From Rubrivivax sp. A210 (lineage in GTDB: Bacteria > Pseudomonadota > Gammaproteobacteria > Burkholderiales > Burkholderiaceae_C), in NCBI RefSeq assembly GCF_904426505.1, contig NZ_CAJGBN010000017.1, positions 1-46,775 of the forward strand: a stretch of DNA of 46,775 nucleotides. Reading direction: 5' to 3'. The stretch's first letter is position 1, and the number at the start of each line of letters is the position of its first letter. The notes below the pieces were generated by a model. The model searched no databases, had not been told where the DNA came from, and worked only from the letters and a program-made list of their open reading frames with translations. Below, in pieces: positions 9,661 to 20,634 of this stretch. The translations under genes and the position numbers were made by a program.

Positions 9661-10467
9661 ATGGAGCCCTGTTACCGCGAGGCCGGCAGCGGCCCGGCCG
9701 TGATCTGTCTGCATGCCAATGCCAGCACCTCGGGCCAGTGGCGCGGCTTGATGGACTTGCTGGCGCCGCGCTGGCATGTGGTCGCGCCCGACGGCTTGGG
9801 CGCCGGCAAGGGCGCGCCCTGGCCGAGTGGCCCTGGTGGCAAGGCTGTGGGCCTGGCCGATGAGGTGGAGGCTCTGCGCCCGCTGCTGGCCCGCCTGCCC
9901 GCGCCCTGGCACCTGGTTGGCCATTCCTATGGCGCGGCGGTGGCGTTGAAGATTGCCCTCACCTGGCCGGACCGCGTGGCCGGCCTCGTGCTCTACGAGC
10001 CGACGCTGTTTGCCGTGTTGTTGCAGCAGCGGCCAGACCATCCAGCCGTGGCCGGCATCGCCGATACGGTTCAAACCGCCGGCATGGCGCTGGACCGCGG
10101 CGACACCTTTGCCGCGGCGCGCATCTTCATCGACTACTGGATGGGCGAGGGCGCCTTCGATGCCATGCCGCCCTCGCGCCAGGCTCCGGTGGCCGAGTCG
10201 GTGCGCAAGGTGCGCGGCTGGTCCCGGGCGCTGATGGGCGAGGCCATCGTGCCGGCCGCCTTTGCGGCGCTGGACCTGCCGGTGAGCCTGCTCTGCGGCG
10301 GCCAGACGCGCGCCTCGGCGCGTGCGGTGAGCGCCGCGCTGGCGGCGCTGCTGCCGCGCGCCGATCTGATCGAATTGCAGGGCCTGGGCCATATGGCGCC
10401 GGTCACCCAGCCCGATCAGGTGAACCCGGTGATTGCTGCGGCCCTGGGTCGCAGCGCATTGGCGTAG
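9661..10467 (+). CDS. Alpha/beta hydrolase
   Basis: Single-domain alpha/beta hydrolase of 268 aa without a signal peptide. The oxyanion region is CLHANASTSGQW, the nucleophile elbow is GHSYG (Ser about residue 91), the acid lies in a later beta strand and the His in GLGHMAPVTQPDQV near the C-terminus. ATG 9661 is supported by AAGGAGC about 11 nt upstream, and it lies 37 bp after the gamma-glutamyltransferase stop. The substrate (ester, lactone or halide) is not inferable. It converges with the kinase gene. Confidence 0.9.
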   Translation: MEPCYREAGSGPAVICLHANASTSGQWRGLMDLLAPRWHVVAPDGLGAGKGAPWPSGPGGKAVGLADEVEALRPLLARLPAPWHLVGHSYGAAVALKIALTWPDRVAGLVLYEPTLFAVLLQQRPDHPAVAGIADTVQTAGMALDRGDTFAAARIFIDYWMGEGAFDAMPPSRQAPVAESVRKVRGWSRALMGEAIVPAAFAALDLPVSLLCGGQTRASARAVSAALAALLPRADLIELQGLGHMAPVTQPDQVNPVIAAALGRSALA

Positions 10468-10504
10468 CCCGCAGGTCGGCCGTCCTCCGCAGCGAGCGCT
10501 TGCC

Positions 10505-13098
<2,594 letters not shown>

Positions 13099-13102
<4 letters not shown>

Positions 13103-13611
13103 GGTGCCACGTCCAGCGTGGTGTGCAAGAAGGCCTTGGCGCGCTGCCAGTCGCGTTTGACCGTGGGTTCGGAAACGCCCAGCGCCTGTGCGATCTCGGC
13201 CACCTCCAGGCCCAGCACGGCGCGCATCTCGGCCACGCGCAACAGGCGTTCGTCGATTTGGCCCAGGCGCTCCAGGGCCTGGTTGAGCGCCAGCAACTGT
13301 TCGGGCGTGCCGCCGGCCAGGTCGGCCACGTCGTGGCCCAGCGTCAGCGGCACGAGTTCGGCATGGCGCCGGGCCGCCAGGCGCTCGCGCGCCATGTCCA
13401 CCAGCAGCGAACGCATGGCACGCCCGGCGTAGGCCAGGAACTCGGCGCGCGTGCCAAAGCGCAACTCGTCGCGGTGCTGCAGGCCCAGGTAGAGCTCGTG
13501 CGCCAGGGTGCCGGTGGAGATCGGTGCCTGCTCGCGCGCCAGGCGCGCCCGCGCCAGGCGCAGCAGTTCGGGGTAGGCGTCGTCAAAAGCGCTGCCGATG
13601 CTGTGGACCAA
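13099..13611 (-). CDS. ECF-type RNA polymerase sigma factor (TIGR02999-like)
   Basis: Alternative sigma factor of 170 aa. Region 2 covers FDDAYPELLRLARARL and the following helices (STGTLAHELYL is typical of the TIGR02999/Sig70-ECF group). Region 4 is a helix-turn-helix at the C-terminus, VAEIAQALGVSEPTVKRDW. The start is set at TTG 13611 because GGAGG lies about 5 nt upstream and the domain begins immediately after it; a longer frame runs to 13875 but its first 88 residues have no family likeness. The gene overlaps the kinase gene by 4 nt. No separate anti-sigma factor is seen, so the kinase is the likely regulator. Confidence 0.87.
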
Positions 13612-14008
13612 ACCGGCCTCCGCTGCCGGCGCCTGGCGCCGGAATCGCAGCTGCCAGCATAAGTGAACGGGGCCCCAGCGAGAAGCTTGCCGGCCGTCAC
13701 GCCTTCGTGCCGCATCGGTATGTCTGTTGACGCAGCGCCGGGTCGCGCCGCCCAGCGCCCGCCGGGCGGCATGAAAAAAGTTTTCCAGGCCCTTGATCTC
13801 CGGCGGCCTCCCGCTGCGCTTATGCGGATAGGGAGCGGGGATGCACTGCCGCTGTCCGTCCTGATGCAGGAGCAAGCAAACCCTTGCTTCGCAGCCCTGT
13901 GGCAGGCCGGTGGCTGCAGTCCGTCCGTGCTTCGGCTTGTCCTGGGTCCGGTGGTCGCCGCGGCGCAGGACCTACCTCTTCGGCGACCGTTCAATGGGAG
14001 AGAACAGC
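13612..14008. promoter_or_regulatory. Divergent intergenic region between sigma-factor and caspase-like genes
   Basis: A 397-bp gap that should hold the promoters of both flanking transcripts. The clearest unusual element is an A/T island, GAAAAAAGTTTTCC at 13773-13786, inside very GC-rich sequence; read on the minus strand it begins GGAAAAC, which resembles an ECF -35 box and would point toward the sigma gene. No matching ECF -10 at 16-17 nt is evident. A hairpin-prone GC stretch, CGCCCGCCGGGCGG, flanks it. Confidence 0.3.
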
Positions 14009-15040
14009 ATGGGCATTCAAGTCAATGGCCGCGTTCAATACATGCCGGGCCCCTGGGGCATGGCGGTGGCCGCTGCCGGGGCACAGGTGGAGGTCATCGA
14101 CGTCGATCCGGGCGGCACCGATGACGTGATCTGGAGCGGCCGCACCGGCGCCGACGGCCGCTTTTCGGGCACCAGCAGCGAATGGCGCGACAACAAGAAC
14201 CTCCGCATCTGGGTGGTCAGCGGCTGGCCGCCACGGGGCCGCTGGGTCGACCAGAGCGTGCCCGACCCCACCGACGTGCTGCTGCTGAAGCTGCGCGTCC
14301 GCGCCAACAACCGCACGCACGAGATCTTCCCCTTCGCCAACACGGCGCCGCTGCCGGTCATCCTGCCCTGGGGGCCGCCCTACCTGGCCAAGTCGGCGCG
14401 TGCCCTGCTCGTGGTCAACAACACGGTCGAGATGGGCCAGGCCAGGTACCGCGCGCTGTACCAGTTCCTCGAGGCCTCGGGCGACGCCGTCGCGCGCAGC
14501 ATCTGTGGCCCGCACTACCAGACCGTGCGTTCGCTGAACGGCAGCGCGGCGACCTTGCAGGCCTTCCTCGACGCCTTGCGCGACCTGGCGCAGGCGCCCG
14601 GCATCCAGGGCGTGGACACCATCGTCAACATGCACGGCGCCGACGGCAGCCTGCTGTTTGCCGGCTCAGGCTCGGCCGGTGTGGCCGTGGCCAACCTGGC
14701 CAGCGGGCTGGCCGGCCTCAAGCTGGCCGGCAAGCTGCGCCTGCTCTACAACACCAGCTGCTACGGCCACTCGCACGCGCCGGCCTTCCTGCAGGGTGGC
14801 TTCAACACCGTCATCGGTGGTCGTCGCGTGGTCTGCAACAGCGCCAGCGAATACCCGCTGCTGCTGTCGAACTGGGTCGCCGGGCTCGGTGTGGAGGCGG
14901 CGCTCGCACCGGCGCAGGCCGCGCCACTGCGCGATCCGATGGACCAGTTCGCTCGCTCGGTGCTCGGCTTCACTGACGCCGACAGCTTCAAGCTCGTCAG
15001 CGGCAATGGCGCCTTGACGATAGGTGCGCTGGCAACCTGA
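14009..15040 (+). CDS. Transthyretin-like domain fused to a caspase-like (clan CD) cysteine peptidase domain
   Basis: 343 aa, no signal peptide. Residues 1-105 are a beta-rich transthyretin/CarbopepD-regulatory-like domain (AGAQVEVIDVD, then GRTGADGRF). Residues about 128-343 have the order expected of a caspase/metacaspase fold: a first strand ARALLVVNN, a long helix, a second helix (TLQAFLDALRDLA), then strand plus His209 in TIVNMHG, and 42 residues later strand plus Cys251 in LLYNTSCYGHS. The hydrophobic block-His-Gly and hydrophobic block-x-Ser-Cys-x-Gly pattern is the clan CD fingerprint. ATG 14009 is preceded by GGGAGAGAA. It is divergent from the ECF sigma/kinase pair. The fold is inferred from motifs; activity and target are unknown. 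Confidence 0.72.
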   Translation: MGIQVNGRVQYMPGPWGMAVAAAGAQVEVIDVDPGGTDDVIWSGRTGADGRFSGTSSEWRDNKNLRIWVVSGWPPRGRWVDQSVPDPTDVLLLKLRVRANNRTHEIFPFANTAPLPVILPWGPPYLAKSARALLVVNNTVEMGQARYRALYQFLEASGDAVARSICGPHYQTVRSLNGSAATLQAFLDALRDLAQAPGIQGVDTIVNMHGADGSLLFAGSGSAGVAVANLASGLAGLKLAGKLRLLYNTSCYGHSHAPAFLQGGFNTVIGGRRVVCNSASEYPLLLSNWVAGLGVEAALAPAQAAPLRDPMDQFARSVLGFTDADSFKLVSGNGALTIGALAT

Positions 15041-15052
15041 GCAGCGCCCCGA

Positions 15053-16093
15053 TCAGCGCACCGCCAGGGCCCGCGCTGCCTCGCCCACCAGCGCTGGCCC
15101 GCGGTAGATCAGCCCGGTGTAGATCTGCACCAGGTCGGCGCCGGCGGCGATCTTGGCGCGGGCGTCTTCGCCGCTCATCACGCCGCCGACTCCAATGATG
15201 GGATAGGCGGGCCCCAGCGCCGCGCGCAGGCCGGCGATGACGCGGTTGCTGGCCTCGCGCACCGGGCTGCCGCTCAGGCCGCCGGCCTCGTCGGCATGGG
15301 GCAGGCCCTGCACGGCGTCGCGCGCCAGCGTGGTGTTGGTGGCGATCACGCCGTCGATGCCGTTGTTCTTCAGCGTCGCGGCAATCACCGCCACCTGAGC
15401 GTCGTCCAGATCGGGCGCGATTTTCACGAACATCGGCACGCTGCGCCCCAGTTCGCGCGCCAGCCTGGTGCGCCGCTTCTGCAGGGCCGAGAGCAGCGCA
15501 TCCAGGGCCGCGTCGCTTTGCAGTGCGCGCAGGTTCTTGGTGTTGGGGCTGCTGATGTTGACCGTCACGTAGTCGGCGTGCGGGTAGACCCCGCTCAGGC
15601 CGGTGAGGTAGTCGTCGGCCGCGCGCTCGATGGGCGTGGTGGCGTTCTTGCCGATGTTCAGGCCCAACAGGCCGCCGCCGGCGCGGAAGTGCCTCGAACG
15701 CTGGACATTGGCGACGAAGGCGTCCAGCCCCTCGTTGTTGAAGCCCATGCGGTTGATCAGTGCCTGGCGTGCCGGCAGGCGGAACATGCGCGGCCTGGGA
15801 TTGCCGGGCTGGGCCAGCGGCGTGACGGTGCCGACCTCGATGAAGCCGAAGCCCATGTCGCCCAGGCCGTCGATGCAGCGGCCGTTCTTGTCCAGCCCGG
15901 CGGCCAGACCGATGCGGTTGGGAAAGCGCAGTCCGGCCAGCGTCACCGGGTCGCTCACGCGCTCGGCCTGCCACAGGCAGCGCAGCGGCGTGTGCTGCAT
16001 GCGCTCCAGGCTGTCCAGCGTCAGCTCGTGGGCGCGTTCGGGGTCGAGGCCGAAGAGGAAGGGGCGGGCGAGGGCATAGGGGACGAGCGGCAT
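15053..16093 (-). CDS. pyrD: Dihydroorotate dehydrogenase (quinone), class 2
   Basis: Fourth step of de novo pyrimidine synthesis, oxidising dihydroorotate to orotate and passing electrons to membrane quinone through FMN. The 346-aa length and the N-terminal helical extension ([22 protein letters not shown]) mark the membrane-associated class 2. FMN and substrate motifs include [27 protein letters not shown] and the catalytic-Ser loop NISSPNT. The later phosphate-binding [11 protein letters not shown] is present. ATG 16093 has no Shine-Dalgarno but has GACAAT 6 nt upstream. It is divergent from rpiA across only 38 bp. Confidence 0.96.
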   Translation of the reverse strand: MPLVPYALARPFLFGLDPERAHELTLDSLERMQHTPLRCLWQAERVSDPVTLAGLRFPNRIGLAAGLDKNGRCIDGLGDMGFGFIEVGTVTPLAQPGNPRPRMFRLPARQALINRMGFNNEGLDAFVANVQRSRHFRAGGGLLGLNIGKNATTPIERAADDYLTGLSGVYPHADYVTVNISSPNTKNLRALQSDAALDALLSALQKRRTRLARELGRSVPMFVKIAPDLDDAQVAVIAATLKNNGIDGVIATNTTLARDAVQGLPHADEAGGLSGSPVREASNRVIAGLRAALGPAYPIIGVGGVMSGEDARAKIAAGADLVQIYTGLIYRGPALVGEAARALAVR

Positions 16094-16099
16094 GGGCCG

Positions 16100-16105
16100 A
16101 TTGTC
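16100..16105 (-). promoter_or_regulatory. Putative -10 of leaderless pyrD promoter
   Basis: On the minus strand GACAAT is followed by CGGCCC and the pyrD ATG. The 6-nt spacing would put the transcription start at the initiation codon. No Shine-Dalgarno is present between them. Confidence 0.45.
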
Positions 16106-16119
16106 TCCGCAGGGCCGCC

Positions 16120-16125
16120 GATAAT
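16120..16125 (+). promoter_or_regulatory. Putative -10 of leaderless rpiA promoter
   Basis: GATAAT is followed by CGGCGC and the rpiA ATG. It is back to back with the pyrD element; both hexamers lie inside the same 38-bp divergent gap with identical spacing to their start codons. Confidence 0.5.
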
Positions 16126-16131
16126 CGGCGC

Positions 16132-16791
16132 ATGACGCAAGACGAACTCAAGGCGCTGGTCGGCCGCGCCGCTCTGCAATACGTGGTGCCCGGCGAACTG
16201 GTGGGCGTGGGCACCGGCTCCACCGTCAACCATTTCATCGACGCGCTGGCGACGATGAAGGAGCGCATCAAGGGCGCCGTGTCGAGTTCGGTGGCCAGCA
16301 CGGCGCGGCTGCGCGGCCACGGCATCGCGGTGCTCGAGGCCAGCGAGGTTGAACGGCTGCCTGTCTACGTGGACGGCGCCGACGAGATCGACGGCACGGG
16401 CTGCATGATCAAGGGCGGCGGCGCCGCGCTCACGCGCGAGAAGATCGTCGCCGATCTGGCCGAGCGCTTCGTCTGCATCGCCGACGAGTCCAAGCGCGTG
16501 CCGGTGCTGGGCGGCTTTGCGCTGCCGGTGGAGGTGATCGCGATGGCGGCGCCGCGCCTGGTGCGGCGCTTCGCGGCCCTGGGCGGCACGGCGCGGCTGC
16601 GGCCCGGCGTCGTCACCGACAACGGCCACCCGCTGCTCGACGTGAGCGGCCTGGCCATCACCGACCCGCTGGCGCTGGAGGCCGAGATCAGCCAGTGGCC
16701 GGGCGTGGTGACGGTGGGCATCTTCGCGCGCCATCGCGCCAGCGTCTGCCTGCTGGGCACGGCGCAGGGCGTGCAGACCTTGGTGTTCTAA
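16132..16791 (+). CDS. rpiA: Ribose-5-phosphate isomerase A
   Basis: Interconverts ribose 5-phosphate and ribulose 5-phosphate in the non-oxidative pentose phosphate pathway (cytoplasm). The 219-aa length is standard. Family motifs are all present: [15 protein letters not shown] (phosphate loop), DGADEID (catalytic Asp pair), [14 protein letters not shown] (catalytic Glu and Lys) and [13 protein letters not shown] 16132 begins [14 protein letters not shown], as expected for RpiA. It sits divergent to pyrD with a candidate leaderless promoter. Confidence 0.96.
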   Translation: MTQDELKALVGRAALQYVVPGELVGVGTGSTVNHFIDALATMKERIKGAVSSSVASTARLRGHGIAVLEASEVERLPVYVDGADEIDGTGCMIKGGGAALTREKIVADLAERFVCIADESKRVPVLGGFALPVEVIAMAAPRLVRRFAALGGTARLRPGVVTDNGHPLLDVSGLAITDPLALEAEISQWPGVVTVGIFARHRASVCLLGTAQGVQTLVF

Positions 16792-16825
16792 TCGGGGGCC
16801 ACCCCGTATCCCTGAGGACTCCGCT

Positions 16826-17008
16826 TTGGCCAAACCCAACTACTCGTTCGAGAAGCGCCAACGCGAGCTGGCGAAGAAGAAGAAGAAGGAAGAGAAGGAA
16901 CGCGAGAAGGCCGCGCGCAAGGCCGCCGGCCTGCCCCCCATGCCCGACGAACCCGAAGAGCCCGAGGAGGGCGCGGCCCCGGCCGGCCCGGGTCAAGCCG
17001 CGGGCTGA
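16826..17008 (+). CDS. Small Lys/Glu-rich hypothetical protein
   Basis: A 60-residue protein starting at TTG 16826 (MAKPNYSFEKRQRELAKKKK), with GAGG about 9 nt upstream. The first half is a strongly basic helix of alternating Lys/Glu/Arg blocks; the tail is Pro/Glu/Gly-rich and acidic. A protein of this type is familiar as an unannotated conserved gene in Comamonadaceae-like genomes. Function unknown; the charge pattern would suit nucleic-acid or ribosome contact, but that is only a guess. Its last 16 nt overlap the 3' end of the convergent mnmC. Confidence 0.72.
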   Translation: MAKPNYSFEKRQRELAKKKKKEEKEREKAARKAAGLPPMPDEPEEPEEGAAPAGPGQAAG

Positions 17009-18915
17009 GCCGCCCGCGCGGCGCGCACGATCCAGCGCGCCGGGTCGACCGCGTCGGCCAGATCCTGCTCCAGCGGCCACGGCGCGCCCGTGGCCTGGGC
17101 GGCGATCAAGCGGCCCAGCAGTGGCGCCAGCGTCAGCCCGCGAGCGCCCAGCGCCGTCAACACGAAAAGCCCCCGCTCGCGCGGCAGCAATCGCGCCTGG
17201 TCTTGTCGCGTGCCCGGCGGCAGCGCCGGCAGGGGCAGGGCGCCCGCGATGGGCAGGCGGTCTTCGCTGGCCAGGCGCCAGCCGACCCGACCCTGCCAGA
17301 GCTCGGCCTCGGCCGGCCCCGAAAGGCCGGTGAGGCTTTGCAGGCGGCGCAGATTGTCCCGGTGGTCGTCTTCGCGCAGCCCGGGGTCGACGTCATCGGC
17401 CTGGCGCGTGGCGCCGCAGAGCAGACCGCCATCAGGCAGCGGAATCGCATAGCCGTCGCCGGCCACGGGCAGCGCCAGGCGGGTGGCGGGTGATGCCTTT
17501 GGCCAGAAGCTGACCTGCCCGCGCGTCAGGCCCAGCGGCCAGGCCGCATGGCCCAGCGGCGCCAGCAGGGCCGAGGCGCTGGCGGCGTTGGCAAGCACGG
17601 CGATGGGCGCCGTGCCCTGCGCCGCGCCATCGCCACCGCGCAGGCACCAGCCGTCTTCGCAGCGCTCCAGGCCCGCGACATCGACGTCGGTGACGAGCCG
17701 GATGCCGGGCCTTGCCAGGGCGTGGCGCACCCAGTCGGCCGGCGAGATCCAGCCACCCCCACCATACAGCCAGGCCGATTGCGGCAGCGCCACGCCGGCG
17801 CGCGCCGAGGCGGTGGCGCGATCCAGCGCGGCCACGTAGTCGGCCGGCAGGCCCAGGCGCTGCAGCAACTCGCCGCCGCCCTCGCCCTCGGCCAGGCGCA
17901 GCAGGCCGTCGATGCGGCCGGGCACGCCCTCGCGCAGCGCCTGCAGGAATTCCCGCTGCGCCGCCAGTGCGCCGGCGCGGAACAGCCGCGCGTAGGGGCC
18001 GTCGTCAGCGTGTACGCTGCCGTGGAAGATGCCGGCCGGGTTGCCCGAGGTCTCGGCCGCTGCCATGGCGCGGCGCTCGAATACCGTGACCGCCAGGCCC
18101 TGCCGCGCCAGTGCCAGCGCCACCGCGGCGCCGGCCAGACCGGCGCCGACGACGAGGGCGCTGCGGGCCTCGGGCACCGCCGCCGTGGGCAGCGGACGCG
18201 GTGCATAGCGCGGTGCGAAGCGGCCCCGCGTGATCTCGCGCTTGCCACCAATGCCGGGCGCCAGATCGACCGCGAAGCCCGCTGTCTGCAAGCCCTCGCG
18301 CAGTTCGCGCGCCACGCTCCAGGTGGCGGCGGTGGCGCCGGCCGCGGCGCAGCGGCCCAGGGCCTTGAGCACGCGCGGCTGCCACATCTGCGGATTGCGC
18401 GCCGGCGCAAAGCCGTCCAGGTAGAAGGCGTCGCCGGCCAGGCGCAGGCCGGGCAGCAACTCGGAGGCATCGCCCAGCCCCAGCAGCAACTGCAGCGCGC
18501 CGCCCTCGAATTCCAGCGTCTGCAGGCCCGCCACCAGCGGCGGCCAGGCGGCGACGAGCTGGGCCGCGAGATCCGGCAAATCCGATGCGACATGGGCCCG
18601 CGCCAGGTCAACGCGGTACGGCGGATGACGCTCGATGGAGACGTAGATCAGACGCTCGCAGCGTGCCGGGTCGCGTCGCCAGGCGTCCCAGGTGGCCAGA
18701 AAATTGTTGCCGAGGCCGAAGCCGGTCTCGAGCACGACGAAGCGCGTGCGGCCGCCCCAGCGCGCCGGCAGGCCATTGCCGCCCAGGAAGACGTGGCGGG
18801 CCTGGGCCAGCGCGCCAATCTGGGGGTGGTAGAGATCGCCATAGCGCGGCGCACGCGGCGGCCCGCCGTCGGCGCTGAACTCGATCTGCGCCGGCTCCAG
18901 TGGCAGCGATTTCAT
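16993..18915 (-). CDS. mnmC: Bifunctional tRNA mnm5s2U biosynthesis protein MnmC
   Basis: Completes the wobble-uridine modification mnm5s2U34 of tRNAs. The fused protein of 640 aa has an N-terminal SAM methyltransferase domain (MnmC2, about 1-240; VLETGFGLGNNFLATW and the YLDGFAPARNPQMW motif) and a C-terminal FAD-dependent oxidoreductase domain (MnmC1, from about 250; dinucleotide motif VVGAGLAGAAVALAL, plus the C-terminal TALGARGLTLAPLLG). The N-terminus PAQIEFSADGGPPRAPRYGDLYHP is typical. Its start overlaps the stop of the upstream gene (ATGA, 18912-18915), so the two are coupled. Confidence 0.95.
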   Translation of the reverse strand: MKSLPLEPAQIEFSADGGPPRAPRYGDLYHPQIGALAQARHVFLGGNGLPARWGGRTRFVVLETGFGLGNNFLATWDAWRRDPARCERLIYVSIERHPPYRVDLARAHVASDLPDLAAQLVAAWPPLVAGLQTLEFEGGALQLLLGLGDASELLPGLRLAGDAFYLDGFAPARNPQMWQPRVLKALGRCAAAGATAATWSVARELREGLQTAGFAVDLAPGIGGKREITRGRFAPRYAPRPLPTAAVPEARSALVVGAGLAGAAVALALARQGLAVTVFERRAMAAAETSGNPAGIFHGSVHADDGPYARLFRAGALAAQREFLQALREGVPGRIDGLLRLAEGEGGGELLQRLGLPADYVAALDRATASARAGVALPQSAWLYGGGGWISPADWVRHALARPGIRLVTDVDVAGLERCEDGWCLRGGDGAAQGTAPIAVLANAASASALLAPLGHAAWPLGLTRGQVSFWPKASPATRLALPVAGDGYAIPLPDGGLLCGATRQADDVDPGLREDDHRDNLRRLQSLTGLSGPAEAELWQGRVGWRLASEDRLPIAGALPLPALPPGTRQDQARLLPRERGLFVLTALGARGLTLAPLLGRLIAAQATGAPWPLEQDLADAVDPARWIVRAARAAQPAA

Positions 18916-19838
18916 GGCCGAGCCCGCAGCCAGGCCAGCAAGGGCTCGCGCACGGCGGTGAGGCCGCGGTAGGCCAGCACCGCCGGGCTCATGGTCGCGA
19001 TGGCCTCATGCAGGCGCGCGGCGCGGCCGGGCGTTGCCAGCACGGCGGCCAGCGCTTGCACCTCGACCGCGATGGTGAAGATGGCCTGGCCCGGCGCCGG
19101 CAGCGGGATGAAGGTCTGGCGCTCGCTGCGGAACCAGGCGCAATCGACCGTCGTGTGGCGCCAGCGTTCGGGGTCGCAGCGGTCGGGGTGGGCGTGCAGG
19201 CGCGGCTGGTCGGTGACGTTCCAGACGAAGCGCTCCCAGCGCTGGTGCCCGCTCACCAGGCGCATCAGCGAATCGCCGGCCTTGCGCAGCAGGTCGCCGT
19301 CGGCCACCGGCGCGTGTACCTCGGCGAAGTGGCGGCCGATCTTGGCTTCGGGTGCCCAGTGGCTGGGCAGGGCCACGGCCAGCCAGGGCAGGGTGGCGCG
19401 GCGGCCGTCGATGATGGCGAAGTCTTCGGCAAACGCCAGGCTCAGCAGCCCGGCAAGGCGCCAGGGCGCGGGCAGGCCCAGCAGGCAGCGCGGGATCTCG
19501 TCGCCCAGGCCGAAGGTGCCGGCGGTCTCGTGTTCGACCTGGCCGGCGCGGCTGACCACGCAGCCCAGCGCGGTGGCGCGCTCGCCGTCCCAGCGCCAGG
19601 CCGCGGGGTGCTCGGCGGCGGCCTGGACGCACAGCGCATCGAGGGCCGGCGCGGCATCGAAGCCCGGCACGGTACACAGGGCCTGAGGCCAGAAGGCCGA
19701 CAGCACAGCCAGCTTTTCGCGCTGGTGGCGCGAGCCGGGCGCCACCGCAGTGAGCTGGGCGCTGCCGGGGGCCAGGCGGCGCAGCCCCGGCTGCATGCGA
19801 AAGGGCGCCGTGACGGCGGCGTCGAAGTCGAAGCTCAT
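18912..19838 (-). CDS. DUF3445 family protein, heme-dependent oxidative N-demethylase-like
   Basis: 308-aa protein of the DUF3445 family, whose characterised member is the alpha subunit of a heme-dependent oxidative N-demethylase. Recognisable blocks are PFRMQPGLRRL at the N-terminus, LPSHWAPEAKIGRHFAEVHAPV in the middle (the His residues there are candidate heme contacts), WNVTDQPRLHAHPDR, and FRSERQTFIPLPAPGQAIFTI. The start at 19838 gives a good family N-terminus. It is coupled to mnmC by a 4-nt overlap. Partner reductase genes are not adjacent, so the in vivo reaction is unclear. Family call moderately firm, substrate unknown. Confidence 0.82.
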   Translation of the reverse strand: MSFDFDAAVTAPFRMQPGLRRLAPGSAQLTAVAPGSRHQREKLAVLSAFWPQALCTVPGFDAAPALDALCVQAAAEHPAAWRWDGERATALGCVVSRAGQVEHETAGTFGLGDEIPRCLLGLPAPWRLAGLLSLAFAEDFAIIDGRRATLPWLAVALPSHWAPEAKIGRHFAEVHAPVADGDLLRKAGDSLMRLVSGHQRWERFVWNVTDQPRLHAHPDRCDPERWRHTTVDCAWFRSERQTFIPLPAPGQAIFTIAVEVQALAAVLATPGRAARLHEAIATMSPAVLAYRGLTAVREPLLAWLRARP

Positions 19839-19871
19839 GGGCGGCGATGATGCCGCAGCGCCGTGACCATG

Positions 19872-19894
19872 AAAAAGGCGCCCCGCGGGGCGCC
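19872..19894 (-). terminator. Second intrinsic terminator downstream of efp
   Basis: On the minus strand a perfect inverted repeat, GGCGCCCC-GC-GGGGCGCC (19877-19894), is followed by TTTTT. It lies after the first efp terminator and before the next gene. Confidence 0.75.
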
Positions 19895-19909
19895 TGTTCG
19901 CGGTTCAGC

Positions 19910-19931
19910 AAAAAAGCGCCCCGCAGGGCGC
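19910..19931 (-). terminator. First intrinsic terminator downstream of efp
   Basis: On the minus strand GCGCCC-TGCG-GGGCGC (19916-19931) is followed by TTTTTT. This is 24 nt beyond the efp stop. Confidence 0.75.
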
Positions 19932-19955
19932 CTCGTCGTTGCCGAGCCTGCGGGC

Positions 19956-20510
19956 TCAGACGCGCTTCTTGTACTCGTGCGTGCGGGTGTCGATTTCGAT
20001 CTTGTCGCCGTTCTCGACGAAGATGGGCACGCTGATCTCGAAGCCCGTGCCCACCAGCTTGGCCGGCTTGAGCACCTTGCCCGAGGTGTCGCCCTTGACG
20101 GCGGGATCGGTGGTGATCTCGCGCACCACGGTGGTGGGCAGTTCGACCGAGATGGCCTTGCCGTCGTAGAACACGACCTCGACCGACATGGCGTCTTCGA
20201 GGTAGTTGATGGCGTCACCCATGTTCTCGGCCTCGACCTCGAACTGGTTGTACTCGGCATCCATGAAGGCATACATCGGGTCGGCGAAGTAGGAGTAGGT
20301 GCACTCCTTCTTGTCCAGCACGATCTGGTCCATCTTGTCGTCGGCCTTGAAGACCGTCTCGGCGCCAAAGCCATTGAGCAGGCTCTTCATCTTCATGCGC
20401 ACCGTGGCGGCGCCGCGGCCGCCGCGGCTGTATTCGGTCTTGAGCACGACCATCGGGTCCTTGCCCTGCATGATGACGTTGCCGGCGCGGATTTCCTGTG
20501 CGAGTTTCAT
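19956..20510 (-). CDS. efp: Translation elongation factor P
   Basis: Binds the ribosome between P and E sites and relieves stalling at polyproline. 184 aa with the KOW-like domain and two OB domains (N-terminus [15 protein letters not shown]-terminus [17 protein letters not shown]). The loop tip that reaches the peptidyl transferase centre reads GGRGAA with Arg at position 32, rather than the Lys34 of the EpmA class. This matches the EarP-rhamnosylated EF-P subgroup, and the earP gene lies immediately upstream on the same strand (124-bp gap). Two terminators follow the gene. Confidence 0.96.
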   Translation of the reverse strand: MKLAQEIRAGNVIMQGKDPMVVLKTEYSRGGRGAATVRMKMKSLLNGFGAETVFKADDKMDQIVLDKKECTYSYFADPMYAFMDAEYNQFEVEAENMGDAINYLEDAMSVEVVFYDGKAISVELPTTVVREITTDPAVKGDTSGKVLKPAKLVGTGFEISVPIFVENGDKIEIDTRTHEYKKRV

Positions 20511-20634
20511 GGCTGATTCCGGATCTAGCTGAGGTGTGTGCGCCGGCTCCAGGGTTGCTGAAAACTCCGCGGCGGCGCGGGACGCCACCAGGCGGCTCCA
20601 ATGGAGCGCGGGGCGAAAAGCCCGCAATTCTAGC

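Noticed and set aside
7707..9662. Long minus-strand frame opposite the first gamma-glutamyltransferase
   Set aside because: Ala/His/Gln-rich shadow without any motif; the plus-strand enzyme is complete.
20511..20634. Small gene or riboswitch between efp and earP
   Set aside because: Only 124 bp, no protein-like frame and no recognisable aptamer structure; it probably holds the efp promoter.
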